Made by a program: the position numbers and the translations under genes. From the NCBI GenBank assembly GCA_030648295.1, contig JAUSID010000072.1, positions 62,001-126,000 of the forward strand: 64,000 bases of DNA, written 5' to 3'. Positions within the stretch are counted from its first letter, which is position 1, and the number at the start of each line of letters is the position of its first letter. Below the pieces are notes generated by a model, which did no database searches, was not told the origin of the DNA, and saw only the letters and a program-made list of their open reading frames with translations. Of this stretch, positions 43,368 through 50,669 are shown piece after piece. This DNA is from Opitutaceae bacterium. GTDB lineage: Bacteria; Verrucomicrobiota; Verrucomicrobiia; Opitutales; Opitutaceae.

Positions 43368-43661
43368 CTACTTGGCTCCGGCGGCGTTGGCCGCGGCCTT
43401 CGCGATGGTGCCGCGCCGGGTCAGCCCGGTCCGGCGTTCGCTTTGCCGAATATAGCCCATCGCTTCATACAGTTCGCCGTCCTCGCCCTCGTTCGGGTCG
43501 CCCTTTACGGCGTTGACGACGAGCTGCATCACCGCAATCGACGCGGCATCGGCATCGTTGCGCTGGTTCGTCGCGGCGAGGAGCTCGGCTTGGAGCCGGG
43601 CGACTTCGGCGCGGGTATCGAAGCTTGGCTTCACCTTGGTTTTGAACTGGGCGAGGGACAT
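43368..43661 (-). CDS. small conserved-looking hypothetical protein
   Basis: 97 residues starting MSLAQFKTKVKPSFDTRAEV, mostly helical (AEVARLQAELLAATNQRNDA, SIAVMQLVVNAVKG), then DPNEGEDGELYEAMGYIRQS and a basic, Ala-rich end. Codon use and sharp end fit a real gene. I recall similar short proteins in Opitutaceae but no function. Longer in-frame starts exist upstream but read through repeat-like DNA. Confidence 0.65.
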   Translation of the reverse strand: MSLAQFKTKVKPSFDTRAEVARLQAELLAATNQRNDADAASIAVMQLVVNAVKGDPNEGEDGELYEAMGYIRQSERRTGLTRRGTIAKAAANAAGAK

Positions 43662-43722
43662 TGAAAGGGACAGGCCGATTTTGCGACGGTGACGGGGTCC
43701 GATTGGCGCCGCCATGTCTTCC

Positions 43723-43821
43723 AATGGCACAATTAACCTGTCCCTTCTAACCCACTACCCGTCGTACACGGCAGAATTAACATGTCCCTTTTAATCGCCC
43801 TTGAATTGACCTGTCCCTAAC
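43723..43821 (+). repeat. cluster of AATTAACCTGTCCCT repeats
   Basis: Three tandem, diverged copies: AATTAACCTGTCCCTT (43731-43746), AATTAACATGTCCCTTTTAA (about 43774-43793) and AATTGACCTGTCCCTAA (43804-43820). The 23-nt stretch 43723-43745 recurs exactly at 44888-44910. Such words often accompany REP-type or RAYT-associated elements, but no transposase is present here. Confidence 0.75.
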
Positions 43822-43918
43822 AGACTTGCCGGTGAATCAGCGATACTGACCGTCGCGCGGGCGGAGGCGTTTCACGGTTCGGTCTTTAATTCACCTCGAT
43901 CTTTCATTGGGCTGTGGC

Positions 43919-44770
43919 ATGCCCCGCGGTTGCCGATGGCTGCTTGCACTTGCCGCATGTGCTGTCGGCACCGTCTGTTTTCTCCTGTGGCGAGCGCGTT
44001 CTGAGATCGAGGTTCTGCGGGCAGAAGCGGCGAGCGCCCGCCGGGCCGTTGGCCACAGCACGACTCGTGCGCACATCGCTCCCGTCGCGAATCGCCCAAT
44101 CGCGGGCGAACCAACCGCTCCGGCCCGCGGGCCAGCCGCCGCGGCGCGGACATTGTCCGATTCCGAACGGCAGATTCGCGCGCGGATGTTGCAGTTGCAG
44201 CGTTGGGACCGGCTCAGCCGGAACGTTGGCCTGCTCGCGGCGATGAACTTGCCGCCGGACAAGTCAGGCCCGTTCAAGGATCTTCTCGTCGAGCGGGAGT
44301 ATGCCGAATCAGACGCCAGAGATGCGGCGGACGGAGCCGGCATCGATCCCAACTCCGCGGAGGCCACGGAGGCAGCAGCAAATGCCATGAGTAGGGTTGA
44401 TGAACGGATCCGGGCGTTGTTGAACGATGGCGAATTTGCGCGGTATTCAGAGGCGGTCGGCACAAGCCTGGCTCGAAACAGTCTCGCCCACACCGTGATC
44501 GTCGGATGCTTCATTGACTTGGGCGCGCCGTTGACGGCCGCGCAGGAAACAGCTCTCGCACAAGCAGGGTATCGAGCGATCCAGCTTCAGACCCAGAGTG
44601 CCGAACCGGATCCGCTAACCGGCCTTACCCCGTCACAGCAGATAATACTGGACGGCACGTCCCAAACCCTGGCGGCCGGACAAATCGAGATTCTCCGGAA
44701 ATTCTTCCTCAACGACAACCAACTCGGCGCCTTGCTCAAGGCTGCGCAATCCAGCGCCGGTCCACGCTGA
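43919..44770 (+). CDS. membrane-anchored hypothetical protein
   Basis: 283 residues. N-terminal anchor or signal (CRWLLALAACAVGTVCFLLW), a short coiled coil (ARSEIEVLRAEAASARRAV), a disordered Ala/Pro segment, then a helical domain (about 85-280) with two similar 'LT..Q...L' segments (GAPLTAAQETALAQAGYRAI, GLTPSQQIILDGTSQTL). The C-terminal pattern is reminiscent of Spy/LTXXQ-like sensors but weak. The gene is bracketed by exact 23-nt direct repeats. ATG 43919 used; TTG 43907 is an alternative. Confidence 0.65.
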   Translation: MPRGCRWLLALAACAVGTVCFLLWRARSEIEVLRAEAASARRAVGHSTTRAHIAPVANRPIAGEPTAPARGPAAAARTLSDSERQIRARMLQLQRWDRLSRNVGLLAAMNLPPDKSGPFKDLLVEREYAESDARDAADGAGIDPNSAEATEAAANAMSRVDERIRALLNDGEFARYSEAVGTSLARNSLAHTVIVGCFIDLGAPLTAAQETALAQAGYRAIQLQTQSAEPDPLTGLTPSQQIILDGTSQTLAAGQIEILRKFFLNDNQLGALLKAAQSSAGPR

Positions 44771-44806
44771 TTTTCGCGGTGGGCGAGGCGCAGCCTCAGA
44801 CCACAC

Positions 44807-44872
44807 CACCACGGATTTCACGGATCGGCACGGATTGAAATTCCATCCGTGTTGATCCGTGTGATCCGTGGT
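44807..44872. repeat. palindrome built of CACGGAT words
   Basis: The left arm (about 44807-44842) and right arm (about 44838-44872) are imperfect reverse complements made of ACGGAT/ATCCGT words separated by 2-5 nt (CACGGATTTCACGGATCGG / GATCCGTGTGATCCGTGG). Confidence 0.8.
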
Positions 44873-44887
44873 CACTCTGGTTCCGAG

Positions 44888-44910
44888 AATGGCACAATTA
44901 ACCTGTCCCT
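44888..44910 (+). repeat. 23-nt direct repeat of 43723-43745
   Basis: Exact copy in the same orientation, containing AATTAACCTGTCCCT. Together the two copies bracket the 43919-44770 gene. Confidence 0.85.
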
Positions 44911-45031
44911 ATTAACGATCCGGTTGACCGTTTCGCCGACCAGTGCTCACCGTTTCAACGACTACTCTGGGCCGCGAAGCCAGCGCCCGGAGCGCCTATG
45001 GGCGCTCGCGGAAGTTGCGGCGGCACACGGC

Positions 45032-45413
45032 GGCCTTTTTGTGCCTTTTTGCGGCTAACCCGGATTGGAATTAAAACCGCTCGATCGAATGCGCCGCCAC
45101 TCGCTTACGCTCGTAGCCACGAAGGCTCGATCGCTTCAATCCCAGTCGTTGGCCACAAAAAGGCACAAAAAGCGCCCGTCCGGCGGCTGGACATCCGCGT
45201 GGCGGCCATAGACATCGGGGATATTTGGCCGCCGCCGGCTCGGGCGCTGAGGGGCGGAGGCGGAGGGGCGGAGTAGCGGAGGGGCGGAGGGAATGAGGGG
45301 CGGAGGAGCAGAGGGGCGGAGGGAATGAGGGGCGGTGCGGCGTTGAAAGCGCCAGTGAGAGTGAAAGTTTGAAACTCTCTCTTCGCGTCTTCACGGCTTC
45401 GCGTGAGCCATGA
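45032..45413. repeat. composite repeat block downstream of the heparinase-like gene
   Basis: Contains an inverted pair of CACAAAAAGGCACAAAAA-type words (about 45034-45056 against 45148-45170), a CCACTCGCTTACGCTCGTAG word (45097-45116) that also occurs near 19102, an array of GGGGCGGA-type 8-nt units (45245-45335), and a CTTCGCG-word stretch ending GCGTGAGCC (45381-45410). The last two parts recur in the same order at 47826-47965. No gene is visible in 44911-45494. Confidence 0.75.
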
Positions 45414-45494
45414 TTGCGATGGAATACGCGGAGACATCGAACACGCGCGGTGGCCCGGGTTCGCGGGAAGCGACGCCGCCGTCCGGCCCCGGCG

Positions 45495-47786
45495 TCAACG
45501 TGCGCGCGTTGCCGGCACGGAAACCGTCGTCCGGAGCACCGGCTTCCCGTTGGACACCACCTCGAGCGCACCGGCGGAATTTAGGACGAACACATCGCGA
45601 CCGCCTGCGCGCTCGACGGTGATCCGGGCTCGATCCGTCATCTGTTCCACGTTGATCGTTGCCGCGTCGGGCGCGTGACTCGCCTTCACCGGCTCGATCA
45701 CCGCGGCGAAGCGGGCGCTGGTGCTACGGCGGGTCACCATCGTCAACGGGATTCGGTCGACGATCGAGGCGCCCACGCCGTCGCCGGTCCGCACTTCGGT
45801 GCCATCGGCGCCGGCCAGTGTGAGCCCGGTCGTCACGTCACCATCGCGGAAGTGGATCTGCACGGACTCGTTCGTCGGGCCCCAGCGCACGTTTTGAACG
45901 TAGTTCCATCCTGGATATTCCTTCCCGGCGGGCTCCTTCTCCCGCGCCGCATCGCACGTCACCGCGGAACCGCGGCCATGATACAGCCAGTCGAAGCGAC
46001 GGGCGACGGATGAATCGAGCTCGTCGAAGACCAGCACATACGAGGGCGTGACGGCGAGGAGCCGCCGCTGGGCCACGCCGGGATACGCGTCGTCACAACG
46101 GGCAACGACCGCCGACCACGCCGCCGTCGCGCCGTAACTTTCCAGCTTGCCCGTGGCGGGCTTTTGCGGCGCGCGATCGATCACCACCGCGTTGTGGCTG
46201 ATGGTCGCCTTGTACCAATGCTGGTGAATGGGGAGCCGATAGGCCTGGCTGCGGGCCCGGCCGGGATCGACGCCCAGCTCGCGGCCGTGGCCAAAGAGCA
46301 CGAAACTCAGCTTGTCGTAATGGCCGTGGCCGCCGCCGTAGGGACCGAACGTGAGCGCGGCGACCAGACCGGCCCCGCCCGGGCTGCGCAGAATCGCGTG
46401 GCCGGCGCTGGGGAACAGCGCGCTGCCCTGGGGGGCCGGCAATGTCGCGCGCCCACCGGTGGCGCGGCCGAACATCACCGAATTCCAGTTCGCCGATTTC
46501 GGCAGCAGCGGCGCCATGGCGTCGTCCCTGTATGCATTATACGCATACTCGAGCATCCCCGCCACGCGGTCGATCGAGGTTCCTGAGTCATCACCATACC
46601 GCGGGAGCGAGCCGTCGGGCATCGCATACCCCACCGGCAGGAGGAACATCTTCCTGAGCGTCGGGTGGCTCCATACGTCTATGCCGAGCCGCCGCGCCGC
46701 CTCGGCGGTCTTCACCAGCGCGCTGAGAGTGTAGAAGTGATAGCCCCAGCTGTTTTCGTACCACATTCCCTCGTCCGAAACGGAGATCTGCATCTGATGC
46801 AGAAAGCCGTTCTCGGGATCGTGAATTGCGCGGCGAACCCAGTCCGCATCCCCCAGCACGGCGCCACCCCAGACCATGGCCGCGTTGTGCCAGCTCTGCC
46901 AGTTGCTCTTGCCGGCCTTGTGCTTCGCCATGTTTTCCAGCATCGGCCGCAGCAATCCGCCGCGAATCATCTCGTGATCCTCACGGGTGAACGAGCGCGA
47001 GCTGCGCGCCAAATCGTAGGCGGGCGCGATGTTGCCCGCCAGCGCGGACGCCTCGTTGAGCGTCTGCTCGAAAAGGTGACCGCCGGAACGGCTGGCGCCC
47101 GTGCCGGTGTTGAGCCGCGAATCATGGTAGGGATATGACTTGTACCGTTGCGCATAGCCGAGGAGCACCTCGCGCGCGAAACGCGCGTATTTTTCCTCCC
47201 CGGTGAGCGCGTACGCCCAGGCGGCGTCGGCCAGGTCGCTCAGATTCCGACCATGCGTGGCGGAGAACAGCACGTCGTCGTATGGCGAACCGGTGTAGAC
47301 GGTCTTGCACTTGGGACACTCGTGTCGCGCCGACGACACCGTCTTCAGGCCGATCTGGCATGCGTTGCACTGGTACCACTGGTTGTGCTGCCCGCCGCGC
47401 GAAGGAAACTCGACCGGCCGGCCGATCCGCTTGCTGGCCGCCTCGATGACGGCGGCCACCGCCGCGCGGCCGGCTCCTCCGTCCGTATAAGCGTGCTTGA
47501 GCCGCTGCAGTTCCTCCGGCGTGCAGGCAACCACGGGGTGCGATGTCGCGGGGATCCGATCGATGGCTGCGGTCGGGAAGGGTGCTGACTCCGCGCCGGG
47601 TTTCAGCGGCTCGGCCGCGCGGCCGGGCAGCAAGCAGCCGAAACCCACCAACACGCATATGCACAGCGCGGCGAATTCACCGCGAATGAAACCGCGCGAC
47701 CGGAAGCAGGCAATCCCGCCCCGGCGTGGATCTGAGTCCTTATGCGTCGATGGTTCGCCAGCGCGGTGGCATTGCATGGAATGCAT
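45495..47786 (-). CDS. heparinase II/III-like polysaccharide lyase
   Basis: 763 residues. A hydrophobic segment (about 35-52, FAALCICVLVGFGCLLPG) suggests export. A helical toroid domain (about 75-400) contains LSDLADAAWAYALTGEEKYA and NWQSWHNAAMVWGG. The C-terminal beta-sandwich typical of heparinase II/III has FGPYGGGHGHYDKLSFVLFG (catalytic-type His/Tyr) and ISHNAVVIDR. Two Cys pairs (CNACQ and CPKC, about residues 130-160) form a zinc-ribbon-like insert in the N-terminal part. It is expected to cleave uronate-containing glycans by beta-elimination. The start is uncertain: 47786 or 47777. Upstream in-frame sequence is repeat array. The gene is flanked by matching composite repeats. Confidence 0.85.
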   Translation of the reverse strand: MHSMQCHRAGEPSTHKDSDPRRGGIACFRSRGFIRGEFAALCICVLVGFGCLLPGRAAEPLKPGAESAPFPTAAIDRIPATSHPVVACTPEELQRLKHAYTDGGAGRAAVAAVIEAASKRIGRPVEFPSRGGQHNQWYQCNACQIGLKTVSSARHECPKCKTVYTGSPYDDVLFSATHGRNLSDLADAAWAYALTGEEKYARFAREVLLGYAQRYKSYPYHDSRLNTGTGASRSGGHLFEQTLNEASALAGNIAPAYDLARSSRSFTREDHEMIRGGLLRPMLENMAKHKAGKSNWQSWHNAAMVWGGAVLGDADWVRRAIHDPENGFLHQMQISVSDEGMWYENSWGYHFYTLSALVKTAEAARRLGIDVWSHPTLRKMFLLPVGYAMPDGSLPRYGDDSGTSIDRVAGMLEYAYNAYRDDAMAPLLPKSANWNSVMFGRATGGRATLPAPQGSALFPSAGHAILRSPGGAGLVAALTFGPYGGGHGHYDKLSFVLFGHGRELGVDPGRARSQAYRLPIHQHWYKATISHNAVVIDRAPQKPATGKLESYGATAAWSAVVARCDDAYPGVAQRRLLAVTPSYVLVFDELDSSVARRFDWLYHGRGSAVTCDAAREKEPAGKEYPGWNYVQNVRWGPTNESVQIHFRDGDVTTGLTLAGADGTEVRTGDGVGASIVDRIPLTMVTRRSTSARFAAVIEPVKASHAPDAATINVEQMTDRARITVERAGGRDVFVLNSAGALEVVSNGKPVLRTTVSVPATRAR

Positions 47787-47825
47787 CACCTCAGCGGCCG
47801 GCCGTGGGCACAAGGCGGGATTTGG

Positions 47826-47965
47826 TGAGGAGCTGAGGGGCGGAGGAGCTGAGGGGCGGAGGGGCGGAGGGGCGGAGGGGCGGAGGGAGTATGGGAGTGA
47901 GGGAATGAGGGAGAGGGAGACAAAAGTGCACCTTCGCGGCTTCGCGCCTTCGCGTGAGCCCATTG
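47826..47965 (+). repeat. composite repeat block upstream of the heparinase-like gene
   Basis: An array of GGGGCGGA/GGAGCTGA 8-nt units (47826-47885) passes into GGGAGTGA-type words (to about 47920), then a CTTCGCG-word stretch ending GCGTGAGCC (47931-47960). Same parts, order and strand as 45245-45413. 47966-48224 shows no gene; a TTCGCGTTTTTCGCGTA word pair lies near 48098. Confidence 0.8.
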
Positions 47966-48224
47966 CTTTCGCGCTTTGCCGATTAGGCGAAGCACGCACG
48001 CCGTCGGATCGTCCTCGATCGTTTGAACGATGAGCGAAGATTAGCGTTCCGAGCCTTGCCCGGGATTTCCTGGCTCAACCAAATCGGCGCGGCGGTCTTC
48101 GCGTTTTTCGCGTACGCCGCGGCAGATTCGTCGCAACCCGGTACACGCGAAGTGCACATGCGATCCAGTCCGGTAACCGCTTGCGCCGTGCCCGGAAAAC
48201 TTCAGCGTTTGCTCCGTGATCGCC

Positions 48225-48530
48225 ATGATGGAAACAAATGCGAGTGCCCTGGCTGAGCTGTGCCGCCAGTTCAGAGTGGACCACTTGTATCTATTCGGTT
48301 CGGCGACGGGAGAACGCTTTGACCCGGAGAAAAGCGATCTGGATTTCTTCGTCAGTTTGCAGGACCGCGCGCCGACGGGCGATTACGCCGAGCGATTTCT
48401 TGGGCTCGCTGATGCCCTCGAGCGACTGTTTCGGCGACGATTGGACTTGGTGACAGAACAATCGATTCGGAATCCCTACTTTCGTCGTGAAATCGAATCC
48501 ACGCGTCAGCTCATTTATGGACAGCCATGA
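48225..48530 (+). CDS. MntA-type nucleotidyltransferase
   Basis: 101 residues, a minimal nucleotidyltransferase: LYLFGSATGERFDPEKSDLD contains the GSx10DxD core (Gly-Ser, then the Asp pair). The size and motif fit MntA antitoxins, which adenylylate a Tyr of their HEPN partner HepT. The stop overlaps downstream starts (ATGA at 48527-48530), and a HepT-like reading frame begins at 48517, as in real mntA-hepT pairs. That partner is truncated. ATG 48225 or 48228 is the start. Confidence 0.8.
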   Translation: MMETNASALAELCRQFRVDHLYLFGSATGERFDPEKSDLDFFVSLQDRAPTGDYAERFLGLADALERLFRRRLDLVTEQSIRNPYFRREIESTRQLIYGQP

Positions 48531-48714
48531 AAAAAAGTTGCTGTTCGATGTGCTGGAAGCGGGGCGCAGCGTGCAGGAATGGTGCAGTAAGTCCAATTTT
48601 GCCGACTGTCCTTGCATTTTGCTTTTCGCTTGTGTTCGTGGCGGCGGGCAACGCGGCGACACCAGCGAAAACACCCGCGGCGCTACCGCCGCAGCGGGCG
48701 GCAACACTCGCTGA
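48517..48714 (+). pseudogene. truncated HepT-like (HEPN/DUF86) toxin start
   Basis: The frame opens MDSHEKKLLFDVLEAGRSVQ, matching the first helix of DUF86/HepT toxins ('MDS..KK.L.DVLEA...I'). Resemblance fades after about 30 residues (near 48610), where the sequence instead becomes the signal-peptide region of the esterase in another frame. The RNase motif Rx4-6H is absent. I read this as the surviving 5' end of hepT behind an intact mntA. Confidence 0.6.
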
Positions 48715-49567
48715 TGTCCACTACGGGGATCATGAGCGCCAGGTGCTCGATTTCTGGCGGGCGGAGTCGGCTCGGCCGGCGCCCGTCGTTTTCCACATTC
48801 ACGGCGGCGGTTGGGTGACGGGTGACAAGGCGCGGGTCTCGGATCTGGAGCAATACCTGAAGGCGGGCATCTCCGTTGTCTCGATCAACTACCGCTACAT
48901 CCAGCAGGCGATCGCGGCAGGGGTGAAGCCGCCGGTGCATTGGCCGCTCGTGGATGCCGCGCGCGCGTTGCAGTTCGTCCGCAGCCGCGCCGCGGAATGG
49001 AACATCGATCCGCGGAGGATTGGCGCCACCGGCGGCTCGGCGGGAGCGTGCTCGAGCCTGTGGCTCGCGTTCCACGACGATTTGGCCGATCCGAAAAGCA
49101 GCGACCCCATCGCGCGCCAGTCAACCCGGCTGTGGTGCGCGGCGGTGAATGTCGCGCAGACCACGCTCGATCCGGAGCAGATGAAAGCATGGACGCCGAA
49201 CAGCCGTTACGGTGGACATGCCTTTGGCTTCTGGCCCGATCCTGCGAACCTGAAAACGCGCGACACGCGTTTCGCGGAGTTCTTCGCCGCGCGCGAGCAG
49301 GTGCTGCCATGGATCCAGGAGTATTCGCCCATGGCGCACGTGACGCGCGACGATCCGCCGATTTTTTTGTTCTACCGCACGCCGCCGGCGCTCGGTCAGG
49401 ACGAGAAAGACCCGACGCACACCGCCAACTTCGGCGTGAAGCTGCACGAAAAACTGCGCAGCGTCGGTGTCGCCTCCGAGCTCGTGTATCCCGGCGCACC
49501 GGACGTCGTGCATCCGCAGATCAGCGACAATCTGATCGCGCAGCTGAAATCGAAGGCGAAGAAGTAA
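48527..49567 (+). CDS. secreted alpha/beta-hydrolase (BD-FAE/lipase-like esterase)
   Basis: Up to 346 residues. The oxyanion-hole motif HIHGGGWVTGD (about 88-98), GGSAGACSSLW with the nucleophile Ser (about 168), and a late VVHPQ His fit the alpha/beta-hydrolase fold of HGGG-type carbohydrate esterases. The start is unclear. The ATG at 48527 lies within the decayed hepT; a TTG at 48598 would begin a better signal peptide (LPTVLAFCFSLVFVAAGNA). It may deacylate plant polysaccharides, in line with the glycan genes upstream. Confidence 0.8.
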   Translation: MKKSCCSMCWKRGAACRNGAVSPILPTVLAFCFSLVFVAAGNAATPAKTPAALPPQRAATLADVHYGDHERQVLDFWRAESARPAPVVFHIHGGGWVTGDKARVSDLEQYLKAGISVVSINYRYIQQAIAAGVKPPVHWPLVDAARALQFVRSRAAEWNIDPRRIGATGGSAGACSSLWLAFHDDLADPKSSDPIARQSTRLWCAAVNVAQTTLDPEQMKAWTPNSRYGGHAFGFWPDPANLKTRDTRFAEFFAAREQVLPWIQEYSPMAHVTRDDPPIFLFYRTPPALGQDEKDPTHTANFGVKLHEKLRSVGVASELVYPGAPDVVHPQISDNLIAQLKSKAKK

Positions 49568-49588
49568 GCGCCCTGCCGAAAACGGGAA

Positions 49589-50155
49589 TCAGTCGGCTAC
49601 AACTCTGGCCCATTGGTCCGTGAGGCCGAACTCCGCCACCGCGCGCTCGAGCAAAGCACGGTCGATTTCATCCCCCGACACCGCCAGCATGCTGCGGATG
49701 TCGCGCAGGTGTTTCTCGCTGCCGCCTTCGCGGTAGAATTCCAGTTTGGAAAGGATGACGTATTCGGGTGGCGCGAAACACGCGGAGTGACCCTCCACGA
49801 TGTCGCACCGGCGATGAGCCCATGACCACTCCCAATACGGATGATTCCGGGATGGATAAAAGTCGGCCTTCAATCCGGTCGGCAAATGAATCAGATTAAA
49901 ATGCCCGCGGGCTGATCGCCGGATCTCTTCCGCCATGGCGGCAGCCGGAGGCACATAATAATCCGCTTCGGGAAACGTTGCCGTGATCGTGGCAATCTCG
50001 GGTTCGTCGAGATGAACCACGAGATCGACGTCCATCGTGAATCGCGGTTCCCCGTAATGCATCGACGCCACTGAGCCGACGATCATGTAGCGCACACCGG
50101 CCTGGTGCAATGGATGGACGAAAACGGTATACAGATCAGGTTCGTCCCCGGGCAT
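49589..50155 (-). CDS. nucleotidyltransferase-fold protein (AbiEii/DUF6036-like)
   Basis: 188 residues. YMIVGSVASMHYGEPRFTMD then VDLVV shows the GS motif and DxD of Pol-beta-type nucleotidyltransferases; LKADFYPSRNHPYWEW and PEYVILSKLEFYREGGSEKH are typical of the AbiEii/DUF6036-like group. It overlaps the upstream small gene by 20 nt, so the two are translationally linked, which suggests a toxin-antitoxin-like pair. Confidence 0.75.
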   Translation of the reverse strand: MPGDEPDLYTVFVHPLHQAGVRYMIVGSVASMHYGEPRFTMDVDLVVHLDEPEIATITATFPEADYYVPPAAAMAEEIRRSARGHFNLIHLPTGLKADFYPSRNHPYWEWSWAHRRCDIVEGHSACFAPPEYVILSKLEFYREGGSEKHLRDIRSMLAVSGDEIDRALLERAVAEFGLTDQWARVVAD

Positions 50156-50381
50156 AGATTTTCGCCAGCTCCACGCGCAACCGCTCGTCGGTCCAGTCGG
50201 GATGCTGCGAACGAAGCGCGGCTAGCTTCCAGCGACGGGCTTTGCGCCGAAGTTCGATCCCGAGCCGCGTGCGTCCGGCGCTGCCCATCGCGCGCCATGC
50301 CTCGATTTGCACCGGGTGCGGCCGGTCGCGTTCTCGATCGATTGACAGCCCAGACGGGTGGGAGGGCGCACGGTGCGACAT
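50136..50381 (-). CDS. small basic protein paired with the nucleotidyltransferase
   Basis: 81 residues, Arg-rich. The conserved-looking part is IELRRKARRWKLAALRSQHP then DWTDERLRVELAKIYARGRT, a helical module. Small proteins of this pattern are often found upstream of such nucleotidyltransferases as far as I recall. Antitoxin or partner role inferred from the overlap only. Confidence 0.65.
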   Translation of the reverse strand: MSHRAPSHPSGLSIDRERDRPHPVQIEAWRAMGSAGRTRLGIELRRKARRWKLAALRSQHPDWTDERLRVELAKIYARGRT

Positions 50382-50669
50382 CAAGCAGACGATGTTAGCA
50401 TCGGAACTGGACGCAAGGCTGCGACACGCTGAACGACGCCATGAACCGATTATTGAAGCAACTTGTCCGCAAGTGGCTGCGGCATCCCTTCGACAGGCTC
50501 AGGGCAAGCTCTGCCGCAGGGACATTCGAGTGAACTTTCGATCCCATCTGCGGCTGCCCCTCGGCGGGCTCGGGGCCCTGAGCCGATTCGATAGACTCAA
50601 CTGAATGATGGATCCAAGGACTCGAGATTCTCGTGAGGCTTGTCGAACGGGGAAGCCGCAGCCACTCGC
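50382..50669. repeat. non-coding spacer with CTTCGACAGGCTCAGGGC-type words
   Basis: Contains CCCTTCGACAGGCTCAGGGC (50486-50505) and a diverged relative CCCTCGGCGGGCTCGGGGCC (50557-50576). A related word lies near 53060-53100. No gene seen. Confidence 0.55.

Noticed and set aside
43723-44910. Complete insertion sequence
   Set aside because: No transposase motif or terminal inverted repeats; only short direct repeats around a membrane protein gene.
47787-47999. N-terminal extension of the heparinase-like protein (Pro/Ser-rich)
   Set aside because: It is translated from the GGGGCGGA word array and does not fit a secretion signal.
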